NCBI GenBank assembly: GCA_947561585.1
Contig: CANNZV010001633.1
Coordinates: 124,001 to 188,000, forward strand
DNA: 64,000 bases
Direction: 5' to 3'
From: Caprella mutica
Taxonomy: Eukaryota; Arthropoda; Malacostraca; Amphipoda; Caprellidae
Both the position numbers and the translations under genes were made by a program. How positions within the stretch are numbered: position 1 is the first letter of the stretch; every line of letters begins with the position of its first letter. This document shows positions 1 to 12,655 of this stretch, one piece after another. Below the pieces are notes generated by a model. It was not told the DNA's origin and did no database searches. It saw only the letters and a list, made by a program, of their open reading frames with translations.

Positions 1-400
1 CGAGTACTTTAAGAATATTAATAATAGTTTATTACTTCTACAATATTATGTAATAAGCTCATATTTTTCTTGGAGGATCACAATTTCGAAGATGGGAAAT
101 CGTTCGATAACTCTGAACTTTTTGTATTTTAAAGCCAACTACTGGTTTCAAAGAATAACTTTTGGGTAAAACAGTAACCTAAGTATCGATAAACATTCAA
201 CGGCGAGTTTTTTATATTAAATCTTGACTTTTAATCTAGGATTACCACTCAATTACAGAAAACCCGCAGTAGTCGAACAGTGAACATTAACCAACTGAAA
301 ATAACTTGTCAACTACAAATCCGATGATATAAATCTTATATCACTAGTACAGTACCTGTTATTGAATCTAAATTTTATTCGAATTCAAGTATGTATTATG
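1..400. other. AT-rich DNA, no gene seen
   Basis: No open frame of useful length, splice-bounded exon or repeat structure was recognised. The last 8 bases (393-400, GTATTATG) are the left target duplication of the next element. Confidence 0.6.
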
Positions 401-1655
401 CAAGGTTCATAGACTATAACAGGTTAAACAGCCTGGAAAAAAAATGCCAGAGGTACGATGTGATCATATGGCGGTTTTTGAAAAAGGAGTTGTGAAACAA
501 TGAGATATATGGGGTTTTCTCTTAAACAATACATTTTTCGACGCTGGTTCCGTACTCAGAATTCTTTTAAATTTAAAAACTATAATAATATAAATGTGTT
601 TCAACAGAAAAATGGATAAAAAACTAAAGACTATTCACTCCGGTGATTAGTGTGCAACAGTGAATGGAAAGAACTTCCGTCTTGAATATCTCTTAAACTA
701 TAAATTGAACCATAGTGGGTCACAAGCCAGAACTCCTAAATTTAATAATCTATCGAATGGTATAGAAATATCCCAATATTATTATTGTTTCGCTTGCAAA
801 TGGATAATAAACTAACTGCAATGAACTCCGAAAATTAGTGTGCTACACTGCTTGAAAAAAAAAACTGCAGTATTTCGTTTTGAATATCTCTTAAACTATA
901 AATTTAACAATGTGGGGCCAAAGTTATAACTCTTAAATTTAATAATCTATCGATTGATATGAAAATATTTCAGTATTATTATTTTTTCGCTTGCTAATGG
1001 ACAAAAACCCGAATGGTAGGATGCTACAAACACCTTGTGAGTTTAAATATGATGGGGCACTGGTGAACATTTTCATCAGCTTTTATTGCTGTTGCTAAAA
1101 TTATAACACACATAATATTGTAATAATAACATAAGAAAGAAATAATATAAAATGTCAATTATTTGTAATATAAGTTTCATGACACTTCAATGCTATATCA
1201 ATTTTTTAGGTTACTAATATTACTTATTTATATAGCCTATCGGTAGGTACTTACCTATTGATTACTGTGAACAAAATTGGTAGGTAGGTACCTATACGGT
1301 GTATAGGTACTTTAACTTTAAAAATTATTCATTTTTCGTAGGGATTGATCAAAATAGTTCTTCAAAGTATTACATAATCAGTTATTGTTTATTTTTTAAG
1401 GATTTAGAAAATGAAACTTAACCTTTGTTAAATTATGACTAGGTTCTCTGAAATTAAAAAAAAGTATATTCTATTCAAAATTTTAATACCTAATAACTAA
1501 TTAGCATGTAGGAGAATTATTTTGATAGCACTTTTATAAAAAATATTAATTAATTTTTAAAATTGTCTGAAGACTTGGTGGATGCAGTTCATAGTAACAC
1601 TTTGAAGTTGTTGTATTATTCAATTCGTCTAACCTGTTATAGTCTATGAACCTTG
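401..1655. mobile_element. hAT-like non-autonomous DNA element
   Basis: The element has perfect 26-bp terminal inverted repeats (401-426 and 1630-1655) that begin CAAGGTTCATAGAC. It is flanked by an exact 8-bp duplication, GTATTATG, at 393-400 and 1656-1663. An 8-bp duplication with a CA-starting terminus fits the hAT superfamily. No transposase is readable in its 1255 bp. The interior holds a diverged direct duplication of about 200 bp (roughly 600-770 and 790-975), in which the segments ending AATATCTCTTAAACTATAAA recur. Confidence 0.8.
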
Positions 1656-1663
1656 GTATTATG

Positions 1664-2064
1664 GTACCAATATTCTGATTAAACAGAAAAATATTTCAAA
1701 AGCCAAAATATGAATTTAAATTTTCAAATAATTAGTGTGAATATTATTGTAGTCCGTAGTCATGATACTGCCACAAATAATTTATTCTTCCTTTTAATAT
1801 GTATTTCCTAATAAAAGTGTGACACACGGACAGACGCGGATCTTATTATATTATAAATGAAACGTAAATTATTGAGAGAAAATTGTTTTAATTTTTAAAA
1901 ATCACAAACGTAACTCGACCCAAAAATATTAAATTGCTTCAAAATAATTTGTTATTATTAAATAGTTTTGGTTTAGTGTACTTACCATTATTCTATTTTA
2001 TAATTTGATCGTTTGATACATTCTTCTGTTAAAGTACATGTGTTGTAACATTAGAGTGTGTCAT
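1664..2064. other. AT-rich intergenic DNA, nothing recognised
   Basis: No exon-like segment or repeat was seen. Confidence 0.5.
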
Positions 2065-2196
2065 GTCGACGAAAAGTACCGTCGACGAAACGTCTTGTCG
2101 ACGAAAAGTCCTGTCGACGAAAAGTCCTGTCGACGAAACGTCTTGTCGGTGAAACGTTTGTCGGCGAAACGTCAGTCGGTGAAAAGTCTGCACACC
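2065..2196. repeat. 18-bp minisatellite, possible orphan foldback end
   Basis: About seven diverged 18-bp units of the type GTCGACGAAAAGTCCT lie head to tail. The right border reads, on the minus strand, GGTGTGCAGACTTTTCACC, which resembles the terminus GGTGTCCGGAAAACTGCC of the foldback element ending at 26496. No inverted partner was found nearby, so this may be a truncated end. The short open frame across it is repeat-derived. Confidence 0.6.
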
Positions 2197-2582
2197 ACTT
2201 ATAGAACACTTTGTTTTTCAAATATTTTTTAAAGAAAACGGAATGCTTTATGATAGTGAAATATCAGTTATCCATTGAGAAAAACAGTTGTAATAAAACA
2301 ACCTTTTAGTCTCTCTTCATAAAGTTAGATATATCCCTGTGATGATTGAACATTTTTTAATAGTTAATAGAGATAAAGAAACATCTAAAGTTGTAATAAG
2401 AACACGCTTGCGATATAAGAAGAAAACTTGAAGTGTTTAGAAAATCTAGAATAAGATAACGATGTGGTGGGACATCTAAGATTAAGAAGGGTGTCCACCT
2501 AATCTCATATGACCCACTCACAACTTTCTCTCTGAGATATACCTATCGAAAGTGCGGTAAGAGACATTCTGTTTCTAGATAT
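2197..2582. other. Downstream flank of the secreted-protein gene
   Basis: AT-rich. It should contain the 3' untranslated region of the minus-strand gene. A minus-strand ATTAAA near 2354-2359 is a possible but weak polyadenylation signal. Confidence 0.35.
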
Positions 2583-4223
2583 TCAAATGCAAATAACCCT
2601 TTCGAAGTAATTAGTTGAAGTCAGGGGATATCCATTTCTGATTGCAAAGACAATTCCCTTACCGTGTGTCAAACCCCAGTAAGTAGTTCCGATTGGACTG
2701 TACTTTATGTGCAACATTTTCATCCCTTTGTAGACTTCAGATATGACATCGTTATTGTCAGTTTTGAAAACTAGTGTTTTGAAGACAGTCTTGGCTTTCA
2801 CAGGAGCTCCAGTGAATCCTTGGAACACGTGGAAGTTGTAGGAGATCTTAGATGGTGGAGGAACATTCAAACCATAGCTTAAACACAGGTCGTAAGCATC
2901 TCTGGTTTGGATAGATTTAAATAATTATAAAACAAATAAATTAGAGGTGTAATTATTAATTTATGTAAATAGTTTTGTAATAAAAAATTAGCTCGTTTGG
3001 CTCATCTTAGAAGGTGATAGAGTGTCAATATCTACTTTCAATCTTGACTCTGATGCCAATGTGACACAATCATAGAATTTAATTAGGGTTTTCATTACGT
3101 CATTTAAAGTTGATTACACATATACTAGTATTCGATTTCATTATAGATTAAATAAAGGTATTCTGTACGCTTGTCATTATGGGATTAAAGGGGTTTAAAA
3201 AACTCGCAGTGCAATCCCAAAATTATAAAAAAATCGGCAAATTGTTCGGAACATTTATCTCCAAGTAGCTAAAGATTAGGAGTACCTAATTCTACTTCAT
3301 ACTTACCGGCGTGTGACTATTCCTGTGGTAGGAAATTCCATGACAAAGTCACCGTTCAGAAGTTTCGACTTGACGAACAAGGTAGCAGTTGCAGGCATGG
3401 TGAATGAGGTATTTATGCTCTTTGTATCGATGTAGAGGGAGCATGGAAAGGCCTGTCGGTGAATAAAGTATTGAAACACTAATTTGAAACTATTTCATCC
3501 TATATAAAGATCTTTTTATGATTGAGAAATACTGAAAAATTGAATATATTGACGAAAGAGTCGGGTATATTGAATCACCATTTTTAAATAATTGATTAGT
3601 GGACAAATGGAACGTCACCGTACTCGAAAATTAAAAGTTATCGAAAAATGACTTAAAATAAGTCAAAGATACACAATTTATATTAGAGATGAAAAAGTTT
3701 GCATATGTATTTGTTAGTCTATATCCTAGATAAGAGATTAGAGAACATAAATTGTGTATCTTTAAATTAAAATTAGGTTTCCTAAGATGATTTTTGCAGA
3801 AATCGAAAGCTTGAAAAAACGAAATGGTAGTTTTTATTAAAATAGGTAAGTACTGATAGATCATTCAGAAATTTCTACTAAAGGATAGACTTGATCATGA
3901 ACTTTGTTACCGTCTTCTTTCGAGTACTTTGACGTTCCCCTATTTACTTAATTAACTTGACAATATCATAAATATGAAGCTAGAAATATTTCATTTTGAA
4001 AACTTACATCAGTAGGATCGAAGAGGAAGTGGAAGCAGTTGTCCGCTATGGAACACTCGTTGCCACAGGCTATAAAACTCCCTCTATGAAGAGTCTTTAT
4101 AGACTGTGCGACGAAGATCACTCCTTTGTGTACCTTGAACGAATCAACCTTCACGACAAGTCCTTCACTCAAAATCTGGATACTCAAAATCCAAAAAACT
4201 ACCAACCATAGAATGGGCTCCAT
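2583..4223 (-). CDS. Secreted PAN/apple-like protein, 3 exons, 226 aa
   Basis: Exons on the minus strand are 4223-4008, 3452-3307 and 2901-2583 (216, 146 and 319 nt, 681 nt in all), joined through gtaagt donors and ag acceptors into one frame ending in TGA. I chose the ATG at 4223 because it starts a clean signal peptide (MEPILWLVVFWILSIQILSE, residues 1-20); an in-frame ATG at 4247 would add eight mostly polar residues. After the signal, Cys53, Cys57, Cys63 and Cys76 with the aromatic run FHFLF around residues 64-68 give the spacing of a PAN/apple domain (C-x3-C-x5-C...C). An NTS glycosylation sequon lies at Asn86. The third exon holds Cys127 and a terminal Cys225 but no domain I recognise. 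PAN domains bind proteins or carbohydrates outside the cell; the ligand is unknown. The exon structure is strongly supported, the domain call is from pattern only. Confidence 0.8.
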
Positions 4224-4247
4224 TTCTAACGAATGGTCTCTAGACAC

Positions 4248-4890
4248 AACTTCTATTCGTCAGTCGCTGTACTCTGCATTGACCAGCGACTAAACCTAGT
4301 TGTACGATAGTCTGTTGGTACAATAGAATATAGATCATTGACAAGCAATTATAATTTTACCTTCAGTAGGCTTATAAAATGTAATATCTGATTGAAACTG
4401 AATATTGATAAAAGTAACTTAGTTGATTAAATCTGTCGATATAATAACACCTTAGTATTCGTTAGTTACATAAAATGTAAAATAACTTTTAAAAGCAGAT
4501 TGCAAATTAAATATTGATTAGAGTAACTTAGTTAATTGAAGCTGTATCATGCATTAAAATGTTATGTATGACAATTTTGTACACCGTTGGGCGTTGGTTT
4601 ACAATCGATGATTATATTAGATGATGAAAGTATCTTCTAGGTACATATATACCACAATTTTTCGTATCTGTTTGGTGTTACTATCGAGGAAATTTATAAT
4701 ACATTAGAGATCAAAGAAGTGTGTATCTGCAATTATCTTTTGATAGTTTACTAATATCACATTTCCAGAAATACACTTTGCAAATTGTAATGATTGCAGA
4801 TATTTCAAAAATGGGCTGGATACACGACAACAAATTTGTAAGATTTGAAAATTATAGAAAATAATAAATCTGTGACTCTTTTGTAACTTT
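4248..4890. other. Upstream flank of the secreted-protein gene
   Basis: The promoter of the minus-strand gene should lie here. Two diverged direct copies of a segment of about 110 bp are present, near 4350-4440 and 4470-4540 (shared ATAAAATGTAA, AATATTGAT and AAAGTAACTTAGTT-like blocks). No other structure was seen. Confidence 0.4.
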
Positions 4891-4894
4891 TCTT

Positions 4895-5200
4895 TTATAG
4901 GTACCTACCTGACCCTAACCAACTAGGTACCTAATAGTAATCCTAGCCATTTATGTACAACACTTAGATAGCTAGCTACTGTACCTAATAGGTACCTATC
5001 TAACCCTAGTCAATTAGGTAGTAAACTTTGATAACTAACTATAAACCTAAAAGGTACCTACCTAACACTAGCCAACTAGATACCTAATAGTAATCCTAGT
5101 CAATTAGGTACAATACTTAGATAGCTAACTACTGTACCTAATAGATACCTATCTTTCCCTAGCCAACTAGTTACTAGTACTTTGATAACTAACAACACCC
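4895..5200. repeat. Degenerate TAGGTACCTA-rich repeat
   Basis: Diverged units alternate TAGGTACCTA palindromes with CCCTAGCCAACTAG-like segments, with a longer period of about 100 bp. The motif is related to the regular 20-bp array at 19000-19910. Confidence 0.6.
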
Positions 5201-6493
5201 TGATTATAAATTTATTTTATATTTTTACGTACGAATATTATTTATATTTGTTTTAAATTGTTACGTGAGAAATTTATATACCTACATTCATTTACATTTA
5301 TATATTTAAATAGCTACGAATAATAAATAAATGTAAATTATATATTTGTTTAAAAATTACCTTTTACGTTGGAAAATTATATATAGCTCTATGTTTTTCA
5401 TTTATACTAAAGAACATTGTATAATAGGTAGCAACCTATTATCTATATTCATTTTAGATGTTAACGTATGAATATTTTATATTTTTTTTACGTTGAAAAA
5501 TTAAAAAAAACTATCACAATTTTACGTACGAATATTATATATATATATTTGTTTTACATTTGTACGTAGGAAAATTGAGACGTTGACCGCGATTGCTGAT
5601 CCAGCATGTTTGCTTTACTGACGATAGGTGTAAACATGTATTACATCAATTCCGGTTATAGTTATAAATAATCATATTTTTCAACATCTATATTCGTTTT
5701 AGTAATTTATCTTCTTGCAACAATACACCATTCCTTAAAATTTCTAATGTAAACTGATATACATCTAATTTAAGAAATATAGACATTTTTTATGCATGTA
5801 CCATATATGTGCACATCGCCGGTTGAGAAAGTTCTCTGTGTACGTATATGGTACACATTGCGGTCAATGTGTTAATGTATAGTTTACCATTTTTAGGTAG
5901 AAAAAACATATAAATTCTATTTACATAATTTAATTCTCATTTCTTGACATTATTTCCTTATCGTTGACTCTAAGTCAGTATCACAAATACCAAAGTTCAC
6001 AGAGTTCACCACATAATAAATTAGGTAGCTACAGTAATTTATACTGTCATTGAAGAATAGGTATTTAAGTGTATGTGTGATATATCTATACTATTATACA
6101 AATTAATAATGGTATATATCTTCTGATGATATATGACTATAATATTAATAATATAATAATAATAATTCTTATTGATGAATAATATTTCTTCTTTTAAACT
6201 ACAGTTTGATTTATTCAATTAGATATTGGTATGTTCTTCCCAGAGGGGAAGTTATGGTGGGGCCATAGAAGATTGAGAGAGAAAGTTATGAGATAAAATT
6301 ATAGATTAAGAGCGGACCACTCTTAATTTTCTATACATCTCTTTTGCATGAAAGAAAAATTAATTAATTAATAATACTTAAATAACTAAATGATAATAAA
6401 CAATAGTTAAAGCAAATAATTATAAATTAATTGATACCTAATTCAAGTAATTATTAACATTTCAATTAATTTCATTACTCAAAAACACATATA
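5200..6493. other. AT-rich DNA, no gene seen
   Basis: Poly-purine, poly-pyrimidine and TATA-type simple sequence with recurring TTTACGTACGAATATTATAT-like segments between about 5220 and 5545. No exon was recognised. Confidence 0.5.
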
Positions 6494-6495
6494 TA

Positions 6496-6699
6496 CAGGG
6501 TGACCCACAAAAAAGTGTACCCATCTTAGAATTAATATAAATATCGTATTTATAAGTAGTTAAAAAATGAGTTGAAGTGAATTAAAAAATTAGATTTTTT
6601 TTTCATGTATCCATTCTACCACCGTCATTGCTTAAGATTGTACGTGTACGATATTTATATTAATTCAAACTTGGGTGCACTTTTTTGAGGGTCACCCTG
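6496..6699. mobile_element. Mariner-type MITE, 204 bp
   Basis: The terminal inverted repeats start CAGGGTGACCC at both ends. Internal complementarity continues through ATTAATATAAATATCGTA and its mirror. The element is flanked by TA dinucleotides in a TATA context, as expected for Tc1/mariner integration. There is no coding capacity. Confidence 0.85.
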
Positions 6700-6701
6700 T
6701 A

Positions 6702-7150
6702 TATACAAATATAAGTAAATAGCTGCAAGAGTTTTCATGAGGAAAATGAATGTATTATTTATCTCCACATTTAATAAATTATTTCATATCTTTGAAGCTA
6801 TGCAACTTTAATATGTATTTAACATGTACTATCACAGAAAGAAATAACTAAATTAATAACTACAAATGCATAAGGAATACCTATTAAAATAACGAGTTGG
6901 ATTAGTATAAATATTTTAAAGTGTTTTTTTTAACGTGTTGCAATTACCATTCAGTATTCAATTAACTTCTGGTAATTGATACTGTAGTCTTAACTAATTA
7001 TTTTCTCTTCACTGATGCTACTGTTATCAGTTGTCATGATATCAAAGTGTGATAAGTCTTATCTTGCTATGCTCCTTTATCAGTAGACACGGTAAAACCT
7101 AACCAGTGAACTTCTATCAACCCGAAAAGCAACTGTGTGACCCTCCCAAT
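6702..7150. other. AT-rich DNA, nothing recognised
   Basis: No exon or repeat was recognised. Confidence 0.5.
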
Positions 7151-7454
7151 ATTGTTAAACCGACTCTAGCACAACTGCCATGCGACAGACTGCTATAACG
7201 GATAAAAGCTATAACGGACAACTGCTATAACGGACAACAGCCATGCGGACAACTGCCATACTATACATTATAATTTTGTATTGGGTGAATTGTAATGAGC
7301 TCTGTAATCATTAAACGCAACTCATAATAAGATGCAAAATCACACTCACTGGAAATTCTTACCAGTAAAGCTTGTGTTTGTACTATTATTTGTATTGTGA
7401 AATGTTTGAAAAGAAAGTTTCACATCGATCCCTAGGTAGCAATGTTTATTGGGC

Positions 7455-7575
7455 CAATATTGAGACAACATTGGCTATATTGGGACAACATTGGCTGTAT
7501 TGGGACAACATTGGCTATATTGGGACAACATTGGCTGTATTGGGACAACATTGGCTGTATTGGGACAACATTTGC
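7455..7575. repeat. 20-bp minisatellite GGGACAACATTGGCTATATT
   Basis: About six near-identical copies sit inside the foldback element. The block is bounded by inverted GTAGCAATG (7437-7445) and CATTGCTAC (near 7588-7596). The unit resembles the 22-bp unit of the arrays at 23245 and 27185. Confidence 0.85.
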
Positions 7576-7884
7576 CCGAGTATCATTGCTACTTGGTAAT
7601 AGATTTCAACCTCTTTGTCAAACATTTGGTTATTTTGATTTATTAAAATGTGAAATGAAATAATTTTAACAAAGCAACGAATTTAGTATTACTTCAAATT
7701 TCAATTCTGAAACCACAGTCAATATTTTTATACCTCTTCGTGCACAACTTCGGACAATGCATGTTAACATTGTTATACTAAATTTTAAGGTTAAAATACT
7801 AATATACCTAACATTAAATTAAACCCATGAAACGGTGAGGTTACAAGCACATTACAATTAACTCAATACAAAATTATAATATAT

Positions 7885-8500
7885 AATATGGCCGTTGTTC
7901 GCATGACAGTTGTTCGCATGACAATTGTTCGCATGACAATTGTTCGCATGACAATTGTTCGCATGACAGTTGTTCGCATGACAGTTGTTCGCATGACAGT
8001 TGTTCGCATGACAATTATTCGCATGACAATTGTTCGCATGACAATTGTTCGCATGACAATTGTTCGCATGACAATTGTTCGCATGACAATTGTTCGCATG
8101 ACAATTGTTCGCATGACAGTTGTTCGCATGACAATTGTTCGCATGACAGTTGTTCGCATGACAGTTGTTCGCATGACAATTGTTCGCATGACAGTTGTTC
8201 GCATGACAGTTGTTCGCATGACAGTTGTTCGCATGACAATTGTTCGCATGACAATTGTTCGCATGACAGTTGTTCGCATGACAGTTGTTCGCATGACAGT
8301 TGTTCGCATGACAGTTGTTCGCATGACAATTGTTCGCATGACAGTTGTTCGCATGACAATTGTTCGCATGACAATTGTTCGCATGACAATTGTTCGCATG
8401 ACAATTGTTCGCATGACAATTGTTCGCATGACAGTTGTTCGCATGACAATTGTTCGCATGACAGTTGTTCGCATGACAATTGTTCGCATGACAATAATTG
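7885..8500. repeat. 15-bp minisatellite GACAATTGTTCGCAT, about 41 copies
   Basis: The unit is 15 bp, so it leaves frames open on both strands. The long apparent proteins here are artefacts. Copies differ mainly at one position (CAATTG or CAGTTG). The mix of the two variants looks irregular. The array forms the inner part of the right arm of the surrounding foldback element. Confidence 0.95.
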
Positions 8501-8837
8501 TCCACCATGACAATAGCTGTCCGCTATGGCAGTTGTCCGCTATGGCAGTTGTCCGCTATGGCAGTTATCAGCTTTCCTCACACCGTTAAAACAAACAGTT
8601 AGCATATTTTTTACATTTACATTATTTATCCATTAATAATAGTGTAAAAACAACATAGTAAAATACTGTGATTATAATTTAAACAACACTAATAAAACCA
8701 GTCACTATAATCAATGCAAAATATCAATAATGAAATAATACATATTTCGAACATTAATAATTCGTATTTCTTTTCATAAAATAATCGCGTTCAAGTTGTT
8801 TGAATATTTCTTGTGAAGCAATAAAAAATTTCTCAAC

Positions 8838-8864
8838 ATGGACGTAGCACGAAAATTTAAGGAG
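8838..8864 (+). CDS. Candidate first coding exon of the sugar transporter
   Basis: ATG in a good context (AACATGG) opens nine codons, MDVARKFKE, followed by a gtgagt donor in phase 0. Joined to the exon at 31564 it gives [19 protein letters not shown], which resembles SLC2 N-termini: a short charged tail with a Lys/Gly step right before transmembrane segment 1. The protein would then be 484 residues, normal for the family. The implied intron is 22.7 kb. A competing start exon lies at 28040. The exon is too short for certainty. Confidence 0.45.
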
Positions 8865-8869
8865 GTGAG

Positions 8870-9258
8870 TAGTTACGAATATAGCGACAAACTACATTTG
8901 TAAAAGTGAAATTGATTATTGTTGAAGAGTTATTGATTATTTTTTGAAAAATTATTGATGATTATATATTAATAAGAAATTGATTGATTGATTAATCTAT
9001 TGATTATTGAAAAAGTATATAATAAATTAATAATTATGATTTAAATTATATCTTAATGTATCTTTTCATATCGGATCGAAGATGAGGAACTGTCCGATAT
9101 CTCGGAACATAGCCTAATTAATAATATCGAAAAGATTATTATTTATAGGTAATTGATAATTATTATAGATATTTATTTAAATTCTTTTTCTTTGTAATAT
9201 TTTATTTCTCGATGGTTATCATTTTTTATTTTTCAAAAAAATCCCTTACAGTTAGGTA
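8870..9258. other. AT-rich intron DNA with a half copy of a dispersed repeat
   Basis: Mostly low-complexity TTGATTATT runs. At 9070-9130 there is one arm of the dispersed palindromic family (GGAACTGTCCGATATCTCGG), otherwise seen at 16440, 17935, 21865, 29705 and 63510. Confidence 0.5.
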
Positions 9259-9302
9259 GAGGAATGATCAATTCCCACCGTCAATTCCCACCCTGATTTA
9301 TA
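9254..9302. repeat. Possible orphan foldback terminus
   Basis: GGTAGAGGAATGATC followed by two CAATTCCCACC units matches the layout of the left end at 59415 (GGTGCTAGG then CAATTGCCACC units). No inverted partner was seen. Confidence 0.3.
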
Positions 9303-9700
9303 GGTTCAATAAATAATAATTAGATGAATTGAAAAAAAAACATGCACAATTATGTAGTTATTTAGTATTTTATTTACTCTGTGATGTGTAAAAAAATAGT
9401 ACTTAAAGTCATAAATTAATTTTAAAAAGGATTTGAAGAATATTCCATCAATTGAATCATACCAACATTACAGCGCCAGTTAAACATATCCATACATCGG
9501 AGATATCGGAATAAATACGCCAAAAAATCTACGGTATTGTATCACTGGGATATATCCGATGTAAGGATAATATTGGATATCGACCCAAATGTAGATAATA
9601 GATACTACTTTCTTTTGATACAGTCGAAAAACAATGTAAGTGATAATTTTTTGACACTTACCAACTCCGTTTAATGTAACTTTTACAGTTATATTTTTAA

Positions 9701-11150
9701 CGGGCAAGTACTCTAGTTACAAATATTGATACTGTTGAGAACACGTTATTCTTAACAGGCTAGTACACTAGTTACAAATATTGATACTATTGAGAACACG
9801 TTATTCTTAACGGGCAAGTACACTAGTTACAAATATTGATAATGTTGAGAACACGTTATTCTTAACAGGCTAGTACACTAGTTACAAATATTGATACTAT
9901 TGAGAACACGTTATTCTTAACGGGCAAGTACACTAGTTACAAATATTGATACTATTGAGAACACGTTATTCTTAACGGGCAAGTACACTAGTTACAAATA
10001 TTGATACTATTGAGAACACGTTATTTTTAACGGGCAAGTACACTAGTTACAAATATTGATACTATTGAGAACACGTTATTCTTAACGGGCAGGTACACTA
10101 GTTACAAATATTGATGCTATTGAGAACACGTTATTCTTAACGGGCAGGTACACTAGTTACAAATATTGATGCTATTGAGAACACGTTATTCTTAACGGGC
10201 AAGTACACTAGTTACAAATATTGATGCTATTGAGAACACGTTATTCTTAACGGGAAAGTACACTAGTTACAAATATTGATACTATTGAGAACACGTTATT
10301 CTTAACGGGCAAGTACACTAGTTACAAATATTGATACTGTTGAGAACACGTTATTCTTAACAGGCTAGTACACTAGTTACAAATATTGATACTATTGAGA
10401 ACACGTTATTCTTAACGGGCAAGTACACTAGTTACAAATATTGATACTATTGAGAACACGTTATTCTTAACGGGCAAGTACACTAGTTACAAATATTGAT
10501 TCTATTGAGAACACGTTATTCTTAACGGGCAAGTACACTAGTTACAAATATTGATACTATTGAGAACACGATATTCTTAACGGGCAAGTACACCAGTTAC
10601 AAATATTGATACTGTTGAGAACACGTTATTCTTAACAGGCTAGTACACTAGTTACAAATATTGATACTATTGAGAACACGTTATTCTTAACGGGCAAGTA
10701 CACTAGTTACAAATATTGATGCTATTGAGAACACGTTATTCTTAACGGGCAAGTACACTAGTTACAAATATTAATGCTATTGAGAACACGTTATTCTTAA
10801 CGGGCAAGTACACTAGTTACAAATATTGATGCTATTGAGAACACGTTTTTCTCAACGGGCAAGTACACTAGTTACAAATATTGATGCTATTGAGAACACG
10901 TTATTCTTAACGGGCAAGTACACTAGTTACAAATATTGATGCTATTGAGAACACGTTTTTCTTAACGGGCAAGTACACTAGTTACAAATATTGATGCTAT
11001 ATTGAGAACACGTTATTCTTAACGGGCAAGTACACTAGTTACAAATATTGATACTGTTGAGAACACGTTATTCTTAACGGGCAAGTACACTAGTTACAAA
11101 TATTGATACTATTGAGAACACGTTATTCTTAACGGGCAAGTACACCATAG
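9701..11150. repeat. 55-bp tandem array, about 26 copies
   Basis: Units start CGGGCAAGTACACTAGTTAC and carry GAGAACACGTTATTCTTAA at the end. Variants (GGGCAAG or AGGCTAG; GATACT or GATGCT) occur in runs, suggesting local duplication. The array at 30970-31449 consists of the same unit in the opposite orientation. Confidence 0.97.
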
Positions 11151-12650
11151 TTACTACGTATATTAATGCTATAAAATTTCTTAGCAGTTTTTTAAATGGT
11201 ATCAGTGATAAGTTCATTGAGTATAATAGAATATAATTTCTATAAATTACATGAATAATTAAGCTTTATTAGTGGGCATGTGTACTCTCAGTTATAACTA
11301 TAGTGACCTCACTATACGCATACTACTATAGACTAATTTATCTTGATCCTAGAAACTTAGGATCTAACTTATGGCGCCAAATATAATTTCAAAAACTGAA
11401 CAAATCTATTATTTATTTGATATACTAACAATAACCAAAGAGATTGTAACGCTTTAGTCACATTAATTACTGTAAATATGATATTAAAATGAACGTGATA
11501 TTAACCACGTACACAAAACACATCTCACTACAGTGACTGTATAAAGAAGTATTGAATAACTAGGAAAATAACATAGGAATTGCACTTTAGTGCACACAGT
11601 ATGCAGTTTTAGGTTCAATAAGAACAACACTAAAAGAACTAGGTATTTTATATCAATAAAGGTTTCTCAAATGATATTTTTACAATAAAAGTTTTCCATC
11701 GCTGAAAATACATGGCTATCCATCCATCAATTATAGTTAATATAATTTAAAGTTAATCCAAATGTAAGTACCTAGTCATCTATAGCTGACATAGTTTGCA
11801 TAGGTGGCAAAGTACTTCGGTACTATTAACTTGTTTCTCTTTTGTAGAGCAATTGTGGTGAATTCAGCTGCACCATTGGAACCATAACTAGGTAATAGGT
11901 AGTACTACTAACTAACAAAAGACAGAGAATACCTAGTACTTTACCATTCAATAATCAACTTGAGTTATTCATTTAAGTTGCATTCTTAGCATACCCACCG
12001 CTTATCAATATTAATTGCGCAGCTCATGCATGCATAACACTACACGATTGTTGGGAACATAACATGCAAGGCCACTAGTAACTTATTTGTAAAAGGAGGA
12101 TTAGTTGATTGAAACAGTTTCAGTTAATAATTTCACCAAAAAAACTGTTTCTAAATGCTGGTAATTGTTTAACTTTTATGAGTGACCGTACAATTTATTA
12201 TTTAAGAAGGCGGAGCTTAAGCTAGGTAGGTACACTTTAAAATTCGAATATAATGATAGAGAGCTTGTCCGTGAACTACTTATTTCAACAGGTCAATAAG
12301 ATGCGAAAGATATTACGTAGATGCTAAATTGTATATTCGAACTTTTAGGATTTCAGAAAATAAAACTATTTTCATTATCAGAAAAAAAATTCATGAAAAC
12401 GACAGATATCTCGTACATCGTGTCACCAATTTACAACTATCGAATTCTTTCAACCAATCAGAAAGCTTATCTCATCATAGCGTGTTTCTTGAGAACCAAT
12501 CAAAACACATTTCACATTTAAACAACCAATTAAAATTAATTATTATACAACATATCACATGATATGGCCAAGAGCCAAATTTCAAGAATACCCATGACTC
12601 AAATGAATGAAATAGTCATTCTTATTATACAAACTCAAAACATTATATAT
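11151..12650. other. AT-rich intron DNA, no gene seen
   Basis: No exon or ordered repeat was recognised. The open frames at 12321-12785 lack family signatures and splice context. Confidence 0.5.
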
Positions 12651-12655
12651 GTAAA

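Larger units (their letters stand above)
7163..8584. mobile_element. Foldback-like element with tandem-unit arms (FB-A)
   Basis: The left arm (7163-7265) holds a few units of the type CTGCTATAACGGACAA. The right arm, read on the minus strand from 8584, begins GGTGTGAGGAAAGC and continues with ACTGCCATAGCGGACA units, so the arms are inverted copies made of tandem units. The right arm merges into the long 15-bp array at 7885-8500. The flanks GTTAAACCG (7154-7162) and GTTAAAACA (8585-8593) look like a decayed 9-bp target duplication, with 7 of 9 matching. No transposase was found; exact ends are uncertain by a base or two. Confidence 0.65.

Noticed and set aside
3966..4247. Two overlapping frames on both strands at 3996-4247
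   Set aside because: Only the minus frame continues through GT-AG introns into the secreted protein; the plus frame is its shadow.
7885..8500. CRISPR-like array
   Set aside because: Units are contiguous with no unique spacers, and the window is from an animal.
7858..8589. Long open frames on both strands giving NCHAN-, VMRT- and RMT-type proteins
   Set aside because: They are translations of a 15-bp tandem array whose length is divisible by three.
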